Of a stretch of DNA of 64,000 nucleotides, positions 12,816-23,119 are shown piece by piece. Both the position numbers and the translations under genes were made by a program. This DNA is from Massospora cicadina (lineage: Eukaryota; Entomophthoromycota; Entomophthoromycetes; Entomophthorales; Entomophthoraceae), in assembly GCA_022478985.1 (NCBI GenBank), contig JAKSZP010002684.1:186001-250000 (forward strand), in the 5' to 3' direction. The notes below the pieces were generated by a model. That model was not told where the DNA came from, made no database searches, and saw only the letters and a list, made by a program, of their open reading frames with translations. Each line of letters begins with the position of its first letter. The first letter of the stretch is position 1.

Positions 12816-13640
12816 TTTCATAGTTACATGACATAATTGAGGGTACAGACTGTACAAACAAGGATGGGTGTGAGGAGGCCAAAAAGGTTAAGTTGGCAGG
12901 CCTCTTTGACCTTAAGCATACCTTGAACCAACGTTGGGTACAGGTAATATGCCCAAATTGGTCTGGGGATGTGCGTGATGCTCATCCCTGCGTTACATTG
13001 AGTGCTTTAAACTCACTAGTTTTGTTATTAAACAGGATGGTTTGTTATGGTTGATTGGTAAATATTGTTTAAAAACCGTCCCATTTAAAAATATTGCTAA
13101 ATCAGGAAGAAACTATGTTGTAATAAAATAACTTGAGTTTAGACTATCTCAAGCTACAGTACCATGGCTAATGGTAGCGAGCACTTATTGGTTTGTTTAG
13201 GCTTAGTAACACTCCAACAGATTGATGATTCTCCCCCAAAATTTATAATAAATCCCACAAGAACAACCTTCCTTGTTGGTCGACTTGCTTGAAAAAGACT
13301 CCCATTAGTTCTGTGTTTTTGCATAGTTCCTTATGAAAATCTATGTACAGACCTCCTAAGGGGGTCTACAACAATATAAGGCATTTTATTTTAACTAAAT
13401 TAGTGACATAATCATGTGCGCAACTGGGCGGTCCAGGTCCTCTCCAGATTGAGGTACCAAAGCACCCCAATACCGATATGAACTTTATTATGAACTCCTT
13501 CTTGTGGTTCAACTAAATTTTGTTGTTCATTAGTTATCTAGTTATCTACTCTGTGTTGTACAACCTGTCCCTAGGTCCCCTGTGCTTCAGTATCATCCAT
13601 GGTGCCTTATTCCAATTCTTATTAGTGATTAGTTCCATTG
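12816..13640 (+). repeat. 3' LTR of Ty3/gypsy A1
   Basis: The sequence after 'gagggtaat' matches the A2 LTR start, degraded to ttcatagttacatgacataa from TGTCATGTGCACATGACA. Further matches to the 5' LTR include 'atctcaagctacag' near 13150 against 'aatctcgagttatag' near 211, and 'ccttccttgttggtcgactt' near 13268. The right end is not sharp. I place it from the A2 LTR length of 836 bases. No target duplication could be recognised, because the other end of A1 lies outside the window. Confidence 0.7.
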
Positions 13641-14204
13641 TAGTGAGGCTGTGTATCCTGAACCACCTCTCAGGGAATGATAGATTTGCAGACAATCTTT
13701 TGACAAGTTCAGGAATAGTTCCAAAATAGAGTTTCGCGTTGTGACCTCAAAGTGATACATGTACTAAAGAAGTTAGTTGGTAGCAACAGCATAAGAGTTG
13801 AAGGAGACAAGGGACAGAGGAGTTTAGGCAGTACCCAGGTATTTTCTGGCAGATGGGAGCAACAACAAAGTAAAGAGGGGCAAATGTGAAGCTGAAAATA
13901 AGGCTGTATAAAGCATCTTTATGGATATCATCAACTGAACCTGCGTTTGAAACCAAAGGTGGCTCCATTGATAAAGAAAGCAATATGATGCAGGGAGAAT
14001 CTTCTGAATCCTTCTTGTGAACTTTAAGCATGAGTTTTCAGCTAAGGGAAGGCTTGATGTCAGGGGGACCATGCCATAACATTAAAATTTAGATTAGGTC
14101 CCTAACGGGCACACAAAAACTCAAAGATTTAGATTAGGTGGTTTGGTTAAAAATAAAATGAGGAAAATGATTTGTAGTTAGGAGATCAAAACTAAGTAAT
14201 TGGA
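13641..14204. other. No gene seen
   Basis: This is AT-rich sequence with short open frames only. Two overlapping reverse-strand frames (13747-14072) are hydrophobic but resemble nothing I know and lack a supporting context. I regard it as decayed repeat or spacer. Confidence 0.4.
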
Positions 14205-14502
14205 GGGGGTGGAGGCGAGTCATTAGGGTGTATGGCTACCAACCTGAAGGTTGCAGGTCTGATTCCTGCCCTTTGCACATCGATTGGGCTGCCAGCTGAA
14301 GGAGGCTATTGGCAGTTAGTAGGTCTAATAACACGAAAACCTTACCCATGACATAACTAAAAAATCTGAGTCCCAATCCGGAGGTGGAAAAACTTTCTAT
14401 GACAGAGTTGACCTTGTTTGGGTTTTATGTAGATGTTTACTTTCCAGTTTCAGTATTGTCTGTCCCCTGGTCAGCTTGCCTCAGTTAAATAAATATAAAA
14501 AA
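14205..14502 (+). mobile_element. tRNA-derived SINE (copy 1) with LINE-like tail
   Basis: The head resembles a tRNA. An anticodon-arm-like 'accaacctgaaggttgc' is followed by a good RNA polymerase III B box, ggtctgattcc (14256-14266; consensus GGTTCRANTCC). A weaker A-box region lies about 35 bases upstream. A unique body follows, then a tail (about 14461-14502). The part cccctggtcagcttgcc of that tail is almost the same as the 3' end of LINE L1-B (28510-28545, reverse strand). This fits a SINE mobilised by an L1-B-like LINE. Target duplications are not clear, so the ends are approximate. Confidence 0.72.
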
Positions 14503-15187
14503 TGGCCTGAATGTCTAGATCCTTAAGATCCAAGCTGATCTCTGAGTGGTAGTGCCACAAAAGTTAGGTTTCAATTAACCTCAAGTTGTCTTGGTGAACT
14601 GATCTAAATCAGGAGCCAAAATTTCAGTAGAAAGAATTTGAGTTGTTTGCCCAGTCAATATGTCAATGAAGGTGATAAATTAATTTTGGCCTCACATAAA
14701 TTCAAGATGGCTGGGCAGATCATAAATGATGTGGGTAAAGTGATCAGTTAAGACATAAAATATGCAAAATCTACAGATAAATAATTAAGTAGAAACTGGG
14801 AGGTAGTTTGGTTGTCAGGGTTTACAACGCATCAAGGGTAACAAACTTAAAGCAAAACTTCATGTAAATTAAAAAAGGCGGTCAGGAGGCAACTTGTTAA
14901 ACATGCCCTGATCTTATTGCAGCAAGTTTGATATTTTCTACTAGCAATCAGACTTAAAATAAAAATAAAAGTAAAAATAAAATAATTATGTTATTAAAAA
15001 TGCTTGGATGTGAAAAATGGCAAAAATAGGCTTTGGAGGCTCCAAATGTTTTGTTTTCACAGCAGTAAGGAGCGTCAGCAATGAGAAATGACATGTGGTT
15101 AGGCATTTGAGTTAGCTATTTCATCAATGAGGCAGAGAGAAGTGTAATGGATGAAAACGTCCCAGTTTTTGACTGCCATTTTGCCTT
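14503..15187. other. Spacer left of A2, no gene seen
   Basis: This is AT-rich sequence with no convincing frame. A reverse-strand stretch near 14680 (FITFIDILTGQ) faintly recalls a copia integrase but is too short to call. The last five bases, gcctt (15183-15187), are the left target duplication of A2. Confidence 0.4.
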
Positions 15188-16023
15188 TGTTAGGAGAGTG
15201 TCTATAACTCTCCAGTTCCCAGTGTGGCGGTGCTCGGTGCACAAGCCCAACGCCAGGGAACTAGCTGTTAAAATAAAATTAATTCTTGTCCAACAGAGGG
15301 TGCTGGAGCAATAATTATATAAGCAAAGAAATGCAATTAATAACCAGCTAAAAATGATGCGGTGCACGCTGAGAGAAGTGGCAAATGACTCAGGTTGGAG
15401 GGGACCTGGATAAAACAATTGCACGAGGTGATAATTGTATTGTGTTCAACATGGTAAGTTTGACAAAGTGTGAGACCTCCTTGAAGGAGCCCGCGCACAG
15501 GATTTTTCAGAATAACATAATAGAATGGCAAAGCGGGGTATTTTTATTTGGGAAGTCGACCAACAAGGAATGTTGGTCAGGGAAAATGTATTTAAGCTTG
15601 AATGGGGGAATAGGAGTTATGCTGCAGTGGGTCCAAGCACTGACTCACCAATAGGGCGACACTGCCATCTGAGTTAGTTGAATAGGCTGAAACTGACTTA
15701 ACTCGAGTGATCAATTGAAGTTGGATTCAACCTGAGCGCATTATTTTGCAAAGGGAATGGTTTTTAAAACCCCGTTCCTCAACAAACTGAATTGAACTGA
15801 CCGCGTTTATTTGGTAGATTGTTCATTTTGATGCCTGGCTTGATGTCAGGGCTGGGCGTTTGGCACACCACTAGTCCCAACCTGGGCATATTTTTCCCAA
15901 ACCCAGCATTGGTCCAGGGTGTGCCTCAAGTCAGGAAGGGCCTGTAGCTTCACCTCTGGGCCTCCTGGCGCCCAGCCTTGCCTTTGGGGTTGGTCCCCAC
16001 TATTATGTCATGTGCACATGACA
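15188..16023 (-). repeat. 3' LTR of A2
   Basis: This is an 836-base LTR. On the reverse strand it begins with the perfect 18-base palindrome TGTCATGTGCACATGACA (16006-16023) and ends in CTCCTAACA. It is preceded by a purine-rich tract, aggaggagagggtaa, which is the likely plus-strand primer. It matches the two halves of the split 5' LTR at 20273-20408 and 22297-23006. Confidence 0.93.
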
Positions 16024-17419
16024 TTACCCTCTCCTCCTGACAGGGCTCAACCCCCCTCCAGGGGCTTGCGCCAGGGAAAAGTTCCTGTGGGCAGGGGTCA
16101 GCTTCATGGCGGCAACAGTCAGTTTAGGTTGGGATCCAGAAGCCTGGGGAAAACGCTGGTGGAAGGCGTCAATCAGAACTTGGGCATGCACACAGTTGCA
16201 CGCTGGAACCCAACTGTTCTCTGCAGCGTCAAAGCCCTTCCAGGATATCAGGTACTTGAGGCTTTTTTTAATGTGGCGAGAGGCAACTATTTCTTCCACC
16301 TCCCACTCTGGCGCCCCATCCATGAGATAGGCCTCAGGAGTTTCTGGTGGGGGGCCCTCAAACAACGTCAGTTTGCTCTCATGAAACACAGAGAAGATCT
16401 GGATGGAAGGGGGAGATCTAGCTGGTATGAGGCATGTCCCACCTTTCTAACAACGCGGTATGGGCCAATCCTCTGCGGTCCCAGATTCTTGCATGGCTGC
16501 TTGATAGGGATGTTACGAGCATCAAGCATAATGAGATCCCCTTCCTTGTACGCAGGCCCCACTCAGCGCTTCCCATCAGCATTCTCATTGCCGCCTCCAA
16601 GCTTGTGGAAACCCCTGGTGGACCTTCTTGATTGTCTTGGCAAGGTCACCCACCGCTTCAACCTTAAACCCACAGCTAGGCTCCATGTTAAAGGCGGGGT
16701 TAAAGCCATGGCTGGCGAAAAAAGGGGAACAACTGATCAAGGCATGTGATGTGTTGTTGTAACTGAATTGGGCCATTAGAAGGTGAGAGACCCAATCAGA
16801 ATGATCCGCGGTGGTGTAACACTGCAGGAAATGCTCCAATCACTGGTTCACTCATTCAGTCTGCCAATCTGATTGAGGGTGATAGGCAGTTGAATGGCAG
16901 GGGCGAATCTGGAGAGTATTACAAAACTCTTTCCAAAAGATGGAGGTAAATTGGGGTCCCCAGTTCACTGATAATCTCTTGGGGAACCCCATGGAGCGCA
17001 AACACTTGTGTGATGAAGAGCCTGGCCATCTCAGCCGCGGTTATTGTGGTTTTACAAGTAATGAAGTGGGAGAACTTTGTAAGATGGTCCACCACCACCA
17101 TGATGGCATCGTAGCCATCAGAGACAGGTAATTCCACAAATAAATCCACCTAAAGGGAAGTCCAGGGCCCTTCAGCTTTCTGGACTGGTACTAACAACCC
17201 TGCTAAAAGTTGACGATTTGGCTTCATTTGGTTGCAGATCAAACACTCCTTATAATACCTCCCCACCTGAGCAGGCAAGCCCTCCCAATTGTACGTGCGG
17301 CGTATTAACTCCAACGTCTTTGCTTTCCCAGGATATCCAATGGTGAGTCCATCATGATGGTCCCAGATGATTTCCAGGTGAAGTGGGCCAGCAGGAGCCC
17401 ATAGCGCCCCTGAAACCAC
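16024..17419 (-). pseudogene. A2 integrase and chromodomain
   Basis: Integrase joins the cDNA to the genome, and the chromodomain (as known for chromoviruses) can steer it to marked chromatin. The zinc-binding part has YYKECLICNQMK near 17230. The catalytic core has DLFVELPVSDGYDAIMVVVDHLTKFSHF near 17120-17050, with the second Asp in IISD, where one base is lost (about 16970). Past that deletion the other frame reads GPQFTSIFWKEFC, then TE-stop-VNQ-stop. The first stop replaces the Arg codon CGA with TGA. Frame 16585-16839 continues with FSYNNTSHALISCSPFFASHGF. The chromodomain reads EWEVEEIVASRHIKKSLKYL... SWKGFDAAENSWVP near 16310-16200. Confidence 0.9.
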
Positions 17420-17573
17420 ACCATCTTATCCTTCACATGGTAGCCCCTGGAGAGATTCTCTTGATTTAACTCTCAATTAGCAAGTAACATAGTATATTCA
17501 GCTGCTAGTGGCTGGAAAAGGACTACCTTCCTGAACATACTATATTCCTCCGTGTTTTCCAGAGGTGCAAGCG

Positions 17574-19079
17574 CTAACCCTTTGCCGAGGGAAAGGGTCG
17601 TTGAGGCAGAAGTTTACTTGGAGGAATCATTACCTGTGTGTTGTGGACTCCCACCTCCTTGGGATTGGGCGCTAAAGCAGGGTTGCAGCTCAAAGCATCC
17701 GCCAAACCATTATCCTTGCCCTTGATGAACTCGTACATGAATGCAAATTGGGCAAGGGTCTCATGCCAATGGGTCTGTCGTGGGGTTAAGACATGAGGAG
17801 CGCGGTAGTACGGCAAAGAACGGTGGTCTGTATGTACCTGGAAAGGTTGGGATGAGCCGTGCAAGTGGTGACGCCAATAAGTCAGCATCTCTACCGCTGC
17901 CAATAACTCCTTATCATAAATGGCGTAATTCAACTCTGGCAAAGACATCTTCCTAGAAAAATATCCCACTGGATGCTCTATTCCATCTTCGCCTACTTGT
18001 AACAAGGCAGCCGCTATGGCGAATTTGGAGGCATCAGTAGACACAATGAACTCCTTGGAAGGGTCAAAATGGTGAAGAACAGTCGTGGACAACAGGGTGC
18101 ACTTCACTGCTTGGAAAGCATCCTCCAAAGTGGGGGACCACAGAAGCACCTTGGCACCGCTAGCCTTGTATAAGGGAGCCGCCACCCCAGACAAATTGGG
18201 AGTGAACTTCTTGAGAAACGTGCACGTCCCCATAAAGCTTCTCAATTCCTTGATCGAGGTGGGGGCAGGCCACTCACAAAATGCTTTCTCCTTGTCTGGA
18301 GTTATCATGTGTCCCTGGTCAAACACGACATTTCCCAGAAACGTGACCTGGGACTTTAAGAACTTTCACTTTAAAATTTTCAACGTAAGTCTGGCTGCCT
18401 TTAACCGCTCCACCACCTGCCAAAGGTGGACTGCATGGGACTCCTGATCCAGGGAAAACACCAGGATATCATCCATGTAGGCGGCCGCGGATACCTCTAA
18501 CAGGTCCCCCAACGCTGCATCAATGCGGAGTTGAAATATAGCAGGGGCATTCTTAAGCCCAAAGGGCATGACCTGAAACTGGAAGATCCCTTTTATGGTA
18601 TGAAATGCGGTCAACCACTCTTGTCCCTTTTTAATCCAGATCTGATTGAACGCATTGAAGCAATCCAGCATGGAGAAGACCTTCATATTATCCACATAGC
18701 GTGCAATATGTGAATCCAAAGGGATGGGATGGAGGTCTGGTACAGTAACGTTATTGAAGTTACCATAGTCTATGCAGGGGCGTAAAGTACCATCAGACTT
18801 CTCCACAAAGAGTAGAGGGGAGCATACAGGGGAGGTACGCTGAAAAATTGCACCTTTGGCTAACTGATCCTTCACCCACGCATCCAACGCCTCTTCCTCC
18901 TGGACAGTCAATGGGTAAATGGGGGAAGATATATGCACCAGAACCACCATGAGCTTGAAGTCACAATTGAACTCAGAGTGCTCAGGGAGTGCATTGGTGG
19001 ATGCTGCATCAAAAGAGGATTCCAAACCCTCCAAACAGGAAGGTAAGGAAAATCTCACGGAGGAGGAGGGCTTCAGCAA
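17574..19079 (-). pseudogene. A2 reverse transcriptase and RNase H
   Basis: RT copies the element RNA and RNase H removes it. The RT frame (18366-19079) holds LLFVEKSDGTLRPCIDYGNF, FSMLDCFNAFNQIWI, VMPFGLKNAPAIFQ and catalytic YMDD at 18468-18479. RNase H (17574-18326) holds STDASKFAIAAALLQ, PVGYFSRKMSLPELNYAIYDKELLA, HTDHRSLPYY and KGKDNGLADALSCNP. In fungal relatives the last reads ADALSRRP. The thumb or connection segment reads FMGTCTFLKKFTPNLSGVAAPLYK. A single frame change separates the two frames near 18350. Both enzyme parts are otherwise nearly intact. Confidence 0.92.
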
Positions 19080-19277
19080 AGGAGAAAGATAAGGAGTGGG
19101 AACATTTGGTCAGTGAGTTAATGGTCCCTGAGCTTTATCCTCTGACAAGGGAACAATCAACTGGTGACCGTTTACCAAAGATAAGGATACAATGTTTTCA
19201 TTCAGATCAGTCCAGATATCAATCTTTCTCCACCACTCAACCCCCAAAATAATGGGGAACAAGAGGTGCTTGATAGC

Positions 19278-19751
19278 TTAAAACTTGTCAGACAGAAGAT
19301 AGGCGCCCAACTGGTAGTCCACCAACCCCATGACGTTCAGCGCTGGGATACCTTGAGACGCCCCACCTCTAACCATACCACCTGGTGAGTAACTCAACTT
19401 AAGGTAGTCAGCAAGGTCTTGGTCCATAAAATTGTTAGAGGCACCGGTATCTACTAAAATGGTTGTGGTGAACTTCCCCAAAGAGGATGTAAGGGTAGCA
19501 GTCAAGAGGGAGTATCCAGAGTGGGATTTATTCAACGCAGAAAACGCCTCCACCTCACCTAAAAGTTCATCTGGCTTGAGCAAACCATAAGGGTAGGTTT
19601 GGGAATCATAGAAGGGGGAGGGATAGTTGGCCACTCTTACTACTGAGGCCACAGACCCCTCCATGCCTTCTGCAGCTGCATAAACATTTTCATATTGTAG
19701 GCGCAGCTCTTTTTTAACCTCCTGAGTTCTGCAAACCATGGAAGAGGTCAA
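19278..19751 (-). pseudogene. A2 aspartic protease region
   Basis: The frame holds TTTILVDTGASNNFMDQDLADYL near 19470-19400. DTGA is the active site of retroviral-type aspartic proteases, which cut the polyprotein. The upstream part, EVKKELRLQYENVY... VRVANYPSPFYD, is the segment whose A1 copy was split by LINE L1-A1. A stop near 19275 precedes the RT frame, and the protease-RT linker (19080-19277) is broken. Confidence 0.85.
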
Positions 19752-20272
19752 ACGGGGATTTTATGGGATGATTCCAAACACAGAAATAGGGTCCAAATCT
19801 GAGCCATGAGAGGGCCAAAATGGTTCAGAGGTGTATACCAGGTTTTTGTTATACTAGCGTTTTTAAACGTGAATGACCCTATTCCTTTACTCTCAATGGA
19901 ATGCCTGATGTTATCCAAGGCCAACACCCCTAGGCCTATCTGCGCTGATTCCACCAGCATCATCTGAAGACGCTGACGAAGTAAAACTCATTTCTTGGAA
20001 TGAAATTTGATCATTTCAGTGGAAAGTTGTTTAATCATGACTATCAGACCTCAAAGCATCCGAATCTACCAGGTACAAACATGAAGGGTGGATACTTTCC
20101 AGTTGGAGGCAACCATAATAACGCTGAGTTTCTCCAACCTTCAGGAGAAAGCGGAAATAGCGGTGCAGCTGATGACAGATGGAGCCCACAGCCAATGGCC
20201 ACTGTTTCCACTTCAGAAAAGTTCCACATGGAAAAAGTTTGTGCACATAAAAAAGGGTAGTTGGTTGACTAA
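19752..20272 (-). other. A2 leader with gag missing
   Basis: Only about 520 bases lie between the 5' LTR and the protease frame. This is too short for the capsid and knuckle of a chromovirus Gag, which usually need about 1 kb. Small frames here (20031-20246, 19748-19963) show no capsid or CCHC motif. A1 matches both edges of this stretch with extra DNA in between, which suggests an internal deletion in A2. The bases next to the LTR, ttagtcaaccaactaccc, should hold the primer site but do not start with TGG. Confidence 0.6.
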
Positions 20273-20408
20273 TGTTAGGAGAGTGTCTATAACTCTCCAG
20301 TTCCTAGCGTGGCGGTGCTCAGTGCACAAGCCCAACGCCAGGGAACTAGATATTAAAATAAAATTAATTCTTGCCCAACAGAGGGTGCTGGAGCAATAAT
20401 TATATATA

Positions 20409-20987
20409 TGTAACGGACGGAAAACCCCAGTTTCAACCGCCATATAATCAAACAATACTTCAGTGCACTGAAAGTCAACTGAAGCATCCTAACTGAGTAG
20501 AGAGAGGTTTGAGGCACCGACAGCGCCAAACATTTTCCTACTATTGGTTGGTTATGCCAAATCCTTTGGGGGATTGGTCCAAAACCAACCTACATGAAAA
20601 ACTCCTTGACGAGGGAAAAGACCAACAGGTAAGTGAGGTATGCTAACCCCAAAACAACCTTTATTTTATTCTGGATAATAATACGACCCACCAACCAGAG
20701 CTCATCTGGGGAGCAACCAACAATGCTCCAAGGGAAGGGACATGCTAGGGGGAAAATTCCAAACTATACTTTGGAATGGGCAGGCGCGCCTTATAAAGGC
20801 AGCGCTTTGGGGGGCCTCATCTGAGTATTGATTAGGCTCGCACAAGCCTAATTTATGACTCAGGTGAGGCACAACCCAACGACCAAAGCGACCAAACCAT
20901 AAAATCTTTTATAAACGATCTGACTCATATTTGGAAAATCTTAATTCAAGTCAGAATGTAATGAATGGGATAAACCCATCTGTTACA
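20409..20987 (-). repeat. LTR of the non-autonomous element (left copy)
   Basis: It starts tgtaacggacgg and ends catctgttaca on the + strand. It contains the inverted repeat attaggct...agcctaat near 20830-20850 and a decayed version of the terminal hairpin near 20928-20953. It differs from the right copy at scattered positions, so the insertion is not very recent. Confidence 0.9.
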
Positions 20988-21715
20988 TCACCCCTTGCTA
21001 AAGGAAGGCCCCTCCCCAAAGAGGGGGCCCCACAGCGGAAGGCCGCCATGATGAGGGCTTCCTGGGGCGAGTTGCCTTGAGCCCCAGGAAAATTAGTCTG
21101 GATAAACTCTGGGCCCCTCAAGGAAAAAAAATGGCGAGGGTGAATCAGACTGGGCTGCCAGAATCAGTCCACCTGGCACAAGGATGCATGCTCAGCACAT
21201 GTCTGTGTCGCGCCACCTCCCAGGCTCCCATTGGTGATGGTCTTCCCATCCCAACTGGGAAGGCGCTTTCACCAAGAAAACGCGAGAGGGACGCGTGGTT
21301 CAGCACAGCTGAATTGCCCCAGCCCAGGAAGCACGCCCAGCACTTGGCTGCGTTGTGCCCCCCTCCTGAGCTCCCATTTTCAATGGTCTTCCCATCCCAA
21401 CTGGGAAGGTGCTTTCACCAAGAATACGCGAGAGGGGTGCACAGTGCAGCGCAGCTGGATGTCCGACCCCATTCTGGGAAGACCATCCATGAGTAAGGGA
21501 GCCCTGCTGGGGCGGGTCCCAACGGTGCCGCCAAATCCCTGGTGGGTGGGAGGGCCCACCAGGAAATTAAACTGATGGACACTTCAGATCCAGGGTTGGC
21601 CATCAGTCACTGGCTCCCACTGGTGCTGGTTCCTCAACAACTGGGACCAAGTGACCACTGAGGTCAGACCAAACTGGGGATCAGCAGTGTGCAGCGCACA
21701 ACAACTATAGAATAA
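20988..21715 (-). other. Internal region of the non-autonomous element
   Basis: This is 728 bases of GC-rich sequence without recognisable coding. The forward frame 21077-21496 is open but reads through a DNA repeat and matches no family, so I do not call it a gene. A segment of about 50 bases, including cttcccatcccaactgggaa, occurs at 21237-21288 and again at 21383-21434. This gives a direct repeat with a 146-base period. The motif itself can fold (cttccca...tgggaag). Confidence 0.7.
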
Positions 21716-22296
21716 TGTAACGGACAGAAAAACCTCAGTTCTGACTGACATATAATCAAACAATACTTCAGTGCACTGACAGTCAACTGAAGCATCCTAA
21801 CTGAGTAGAGAGGGGTTTGGGGCACCAACAGCGCCAAACATTCTCTTACTATTGGTTGGTTTTGCCAAATCCTCTGGGGGGATTAATCCAATACCAACCT
21901 ACACGAAAAACTCCTCAACGAGGGAAAAGACCAACAGTTAAGTGAGGTATGCAAACCCCAAGACAACCTTTATTTTATTCTTGATAATAAAACGACCCAC
22001 CGACTAGAGCTCATCTGGGGAGCAACTGACAATGCTCTCCAGGGAAGGGACATGCTAGGGGGAAAATTCTGAAGTTAACTTCAGAATGGGCAGGCACGCC
22101 TTATAAAGGCAGCGCTTTGGGGGCCTCACACGAGCTATTGATTAGGCTCGCACAAGCCTAATCCACAACTCAGGTGAGGCACAACCCAAAGCCCAAAGCG
22201 ACCAAACCATAAAATCTCTTTAAACAATCTGACTCAGATTCAGAAAATCGTAATCTGAGTCAGAATGTAACAAATGGGATAAACCTGTCCATTACA
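21716..22296 (-). repeat. LTR of the non-autonomous element (right copy)
   Basis: It starts tgtaacggacag and ends gtccattaca on the + strand. It carries two clear hairpins. One is gattaggct...agcctaatc near 22140-22165. The other is tgactcagatt...aatctgagtca near 22229-22263, an 11-base-pair perfect stem close to the LTR end. Confidence 0.9.
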
Positions 22297-23119
22297 ATAT
22301 GCAAAGAAATGCTATTAACAACCAGCTAAAAATGATGCGGTGCACGTTTAGAGAAGTGGCAAATGACTCAGGTTGGAGGAAACCTGGACAAACCAATGGT
22401 GCATGAGGTGACAATCATATTGTGTTCAACATGGTAATTTTTATGAAGTGCGAGACCTCCTTGAAGGGGTCTGCGCATAGGATTATTCAGAATAACATAA
22501 TAGAATGGTAAAAACGTAGTAAATTATTTGGTAAGTTGACCAACAAGAAATGTTGGTTGGGGAAAATGTATTTAAGCTTGAATGAGGGGAATAGGAGTTA
22601 TGCTGCAGTGGGTCCAAGCACCGACTCACCAATAGGGCAACACTGCCATCTGAGCTAGTTGTATAGGCCAAAACTGACTTAACTCGAGTGATCAATTGAA
22701 GTTGGATTCAACCTGAGCGCATTATTTTGTAAAGGGAATGTGTTTCAAAACCCCATTCATCAACAAACTGAATCGAACCATCTGCATTTATTTGGCAGAT
22801 TGTTCATTTTAATGCCTGGCTCTACGTCAGGGGCTGGGCATTTGGCACACCACTAGTCCCAACCTGGGCATACTTATGACAAACCCAGCGTTGGTCCAGG
22901 GTGTGCCTCAAGTCAGGAAGGGCCTGTAGCTTCACCCTCTGGGCCTCCTGGCGCCCAGCCTTGTCTTTGGGGTTGGTCCCCACTATTATGTCATGTGCAC
23001 ATGACAGCCTTAGTATGGTAGATAAAAATTGATATCATAAGTTTGCCTGATATGAGGTCCATTCAAGGTAAGAGTTTTGACTCAATATACTCACCAATTT
23101 AACCTCAGATTTAGGAAAA

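Larger units (their letters stand above)
20409..22296 (-). mobile_element. Non-autonomous LTR element, 1.9 kb, nested in A2
   Basis: Two direct LTRs of 579 and 581 bases flank 728 bases with no retroviral gene. The LTR ends form the inverted repeat TGTAAC...GTTACA. Flanks atata (20404-20408) and atatg (22297-22301) are a 5-bp target duplication with one change. I orient it on the reverse strand because a purine tract ending agcaaggggtga would then abut the 3' LTR. The element must borrow enzymes from a helper. LTRs this long exceed typical TRIM elements, so it is best called a small LARD/TRIM-like element. Confidence 0.88.
15188..23006 (-). mobile_element. Complete Ty3/gypsy chromovirus-like element A2
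   Basis: This element is bounded by two LTRs that read TGTCATG... to ...CTAACA on the reverse strand. It is flanked by a perfect 5-bp duplication, gcctt, at 15183-15187 and 23007-23011. Without the nested 1.9-kb element in its 5' LTR it is about 5.93 kb. The order is 5' LTR, short leader, protease, RT, RNase H, integrase, chromodomain, 3' LTR. The chromodomain places it with the chromoviruses. RT and integrase motifs look fungal. Gag appears to be missing. Several frameshifts and stops show that it is inactive, though it is far better kept than A1. Confidence 0.93.
20273..23006 (-). repeat. 5' LTR of A2, split by a nested element
   Basis: The LTR halves are 20273-20408 and 22297-23006, together about 841 bases, and they match 15188-16023 throughout. 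The outer end carries the same 18-base palindrome (22989-23006). The break is at the 'aataattatata' that is continuous in the other LTR near 15310. Confidence 0.92.

Noticed and set aside
13747..14072. Hydrophobic reverse-strand frames as a membrane protein
   Set aside because: Two overlapping frames are equally open, with no start context, family or conserved motif.
14600..14760. Reverse-strand copia integrase (FITFIDILTGQ)
   Set aside because: It is only a dozen residues, with no second motif in register.
15919..16749. Forward-strand open frame of 276 codons
   Set aside because: It is antisense to the A2 chromodomain and integrase, which have clear motifs on the reverse strand.
21077..21575. 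Forward-strand proteins of 139 and 114 residues
   Set aside because: They overlap in two frames across a GC-rich direct repeat inside a non-autonomous element and match no family.
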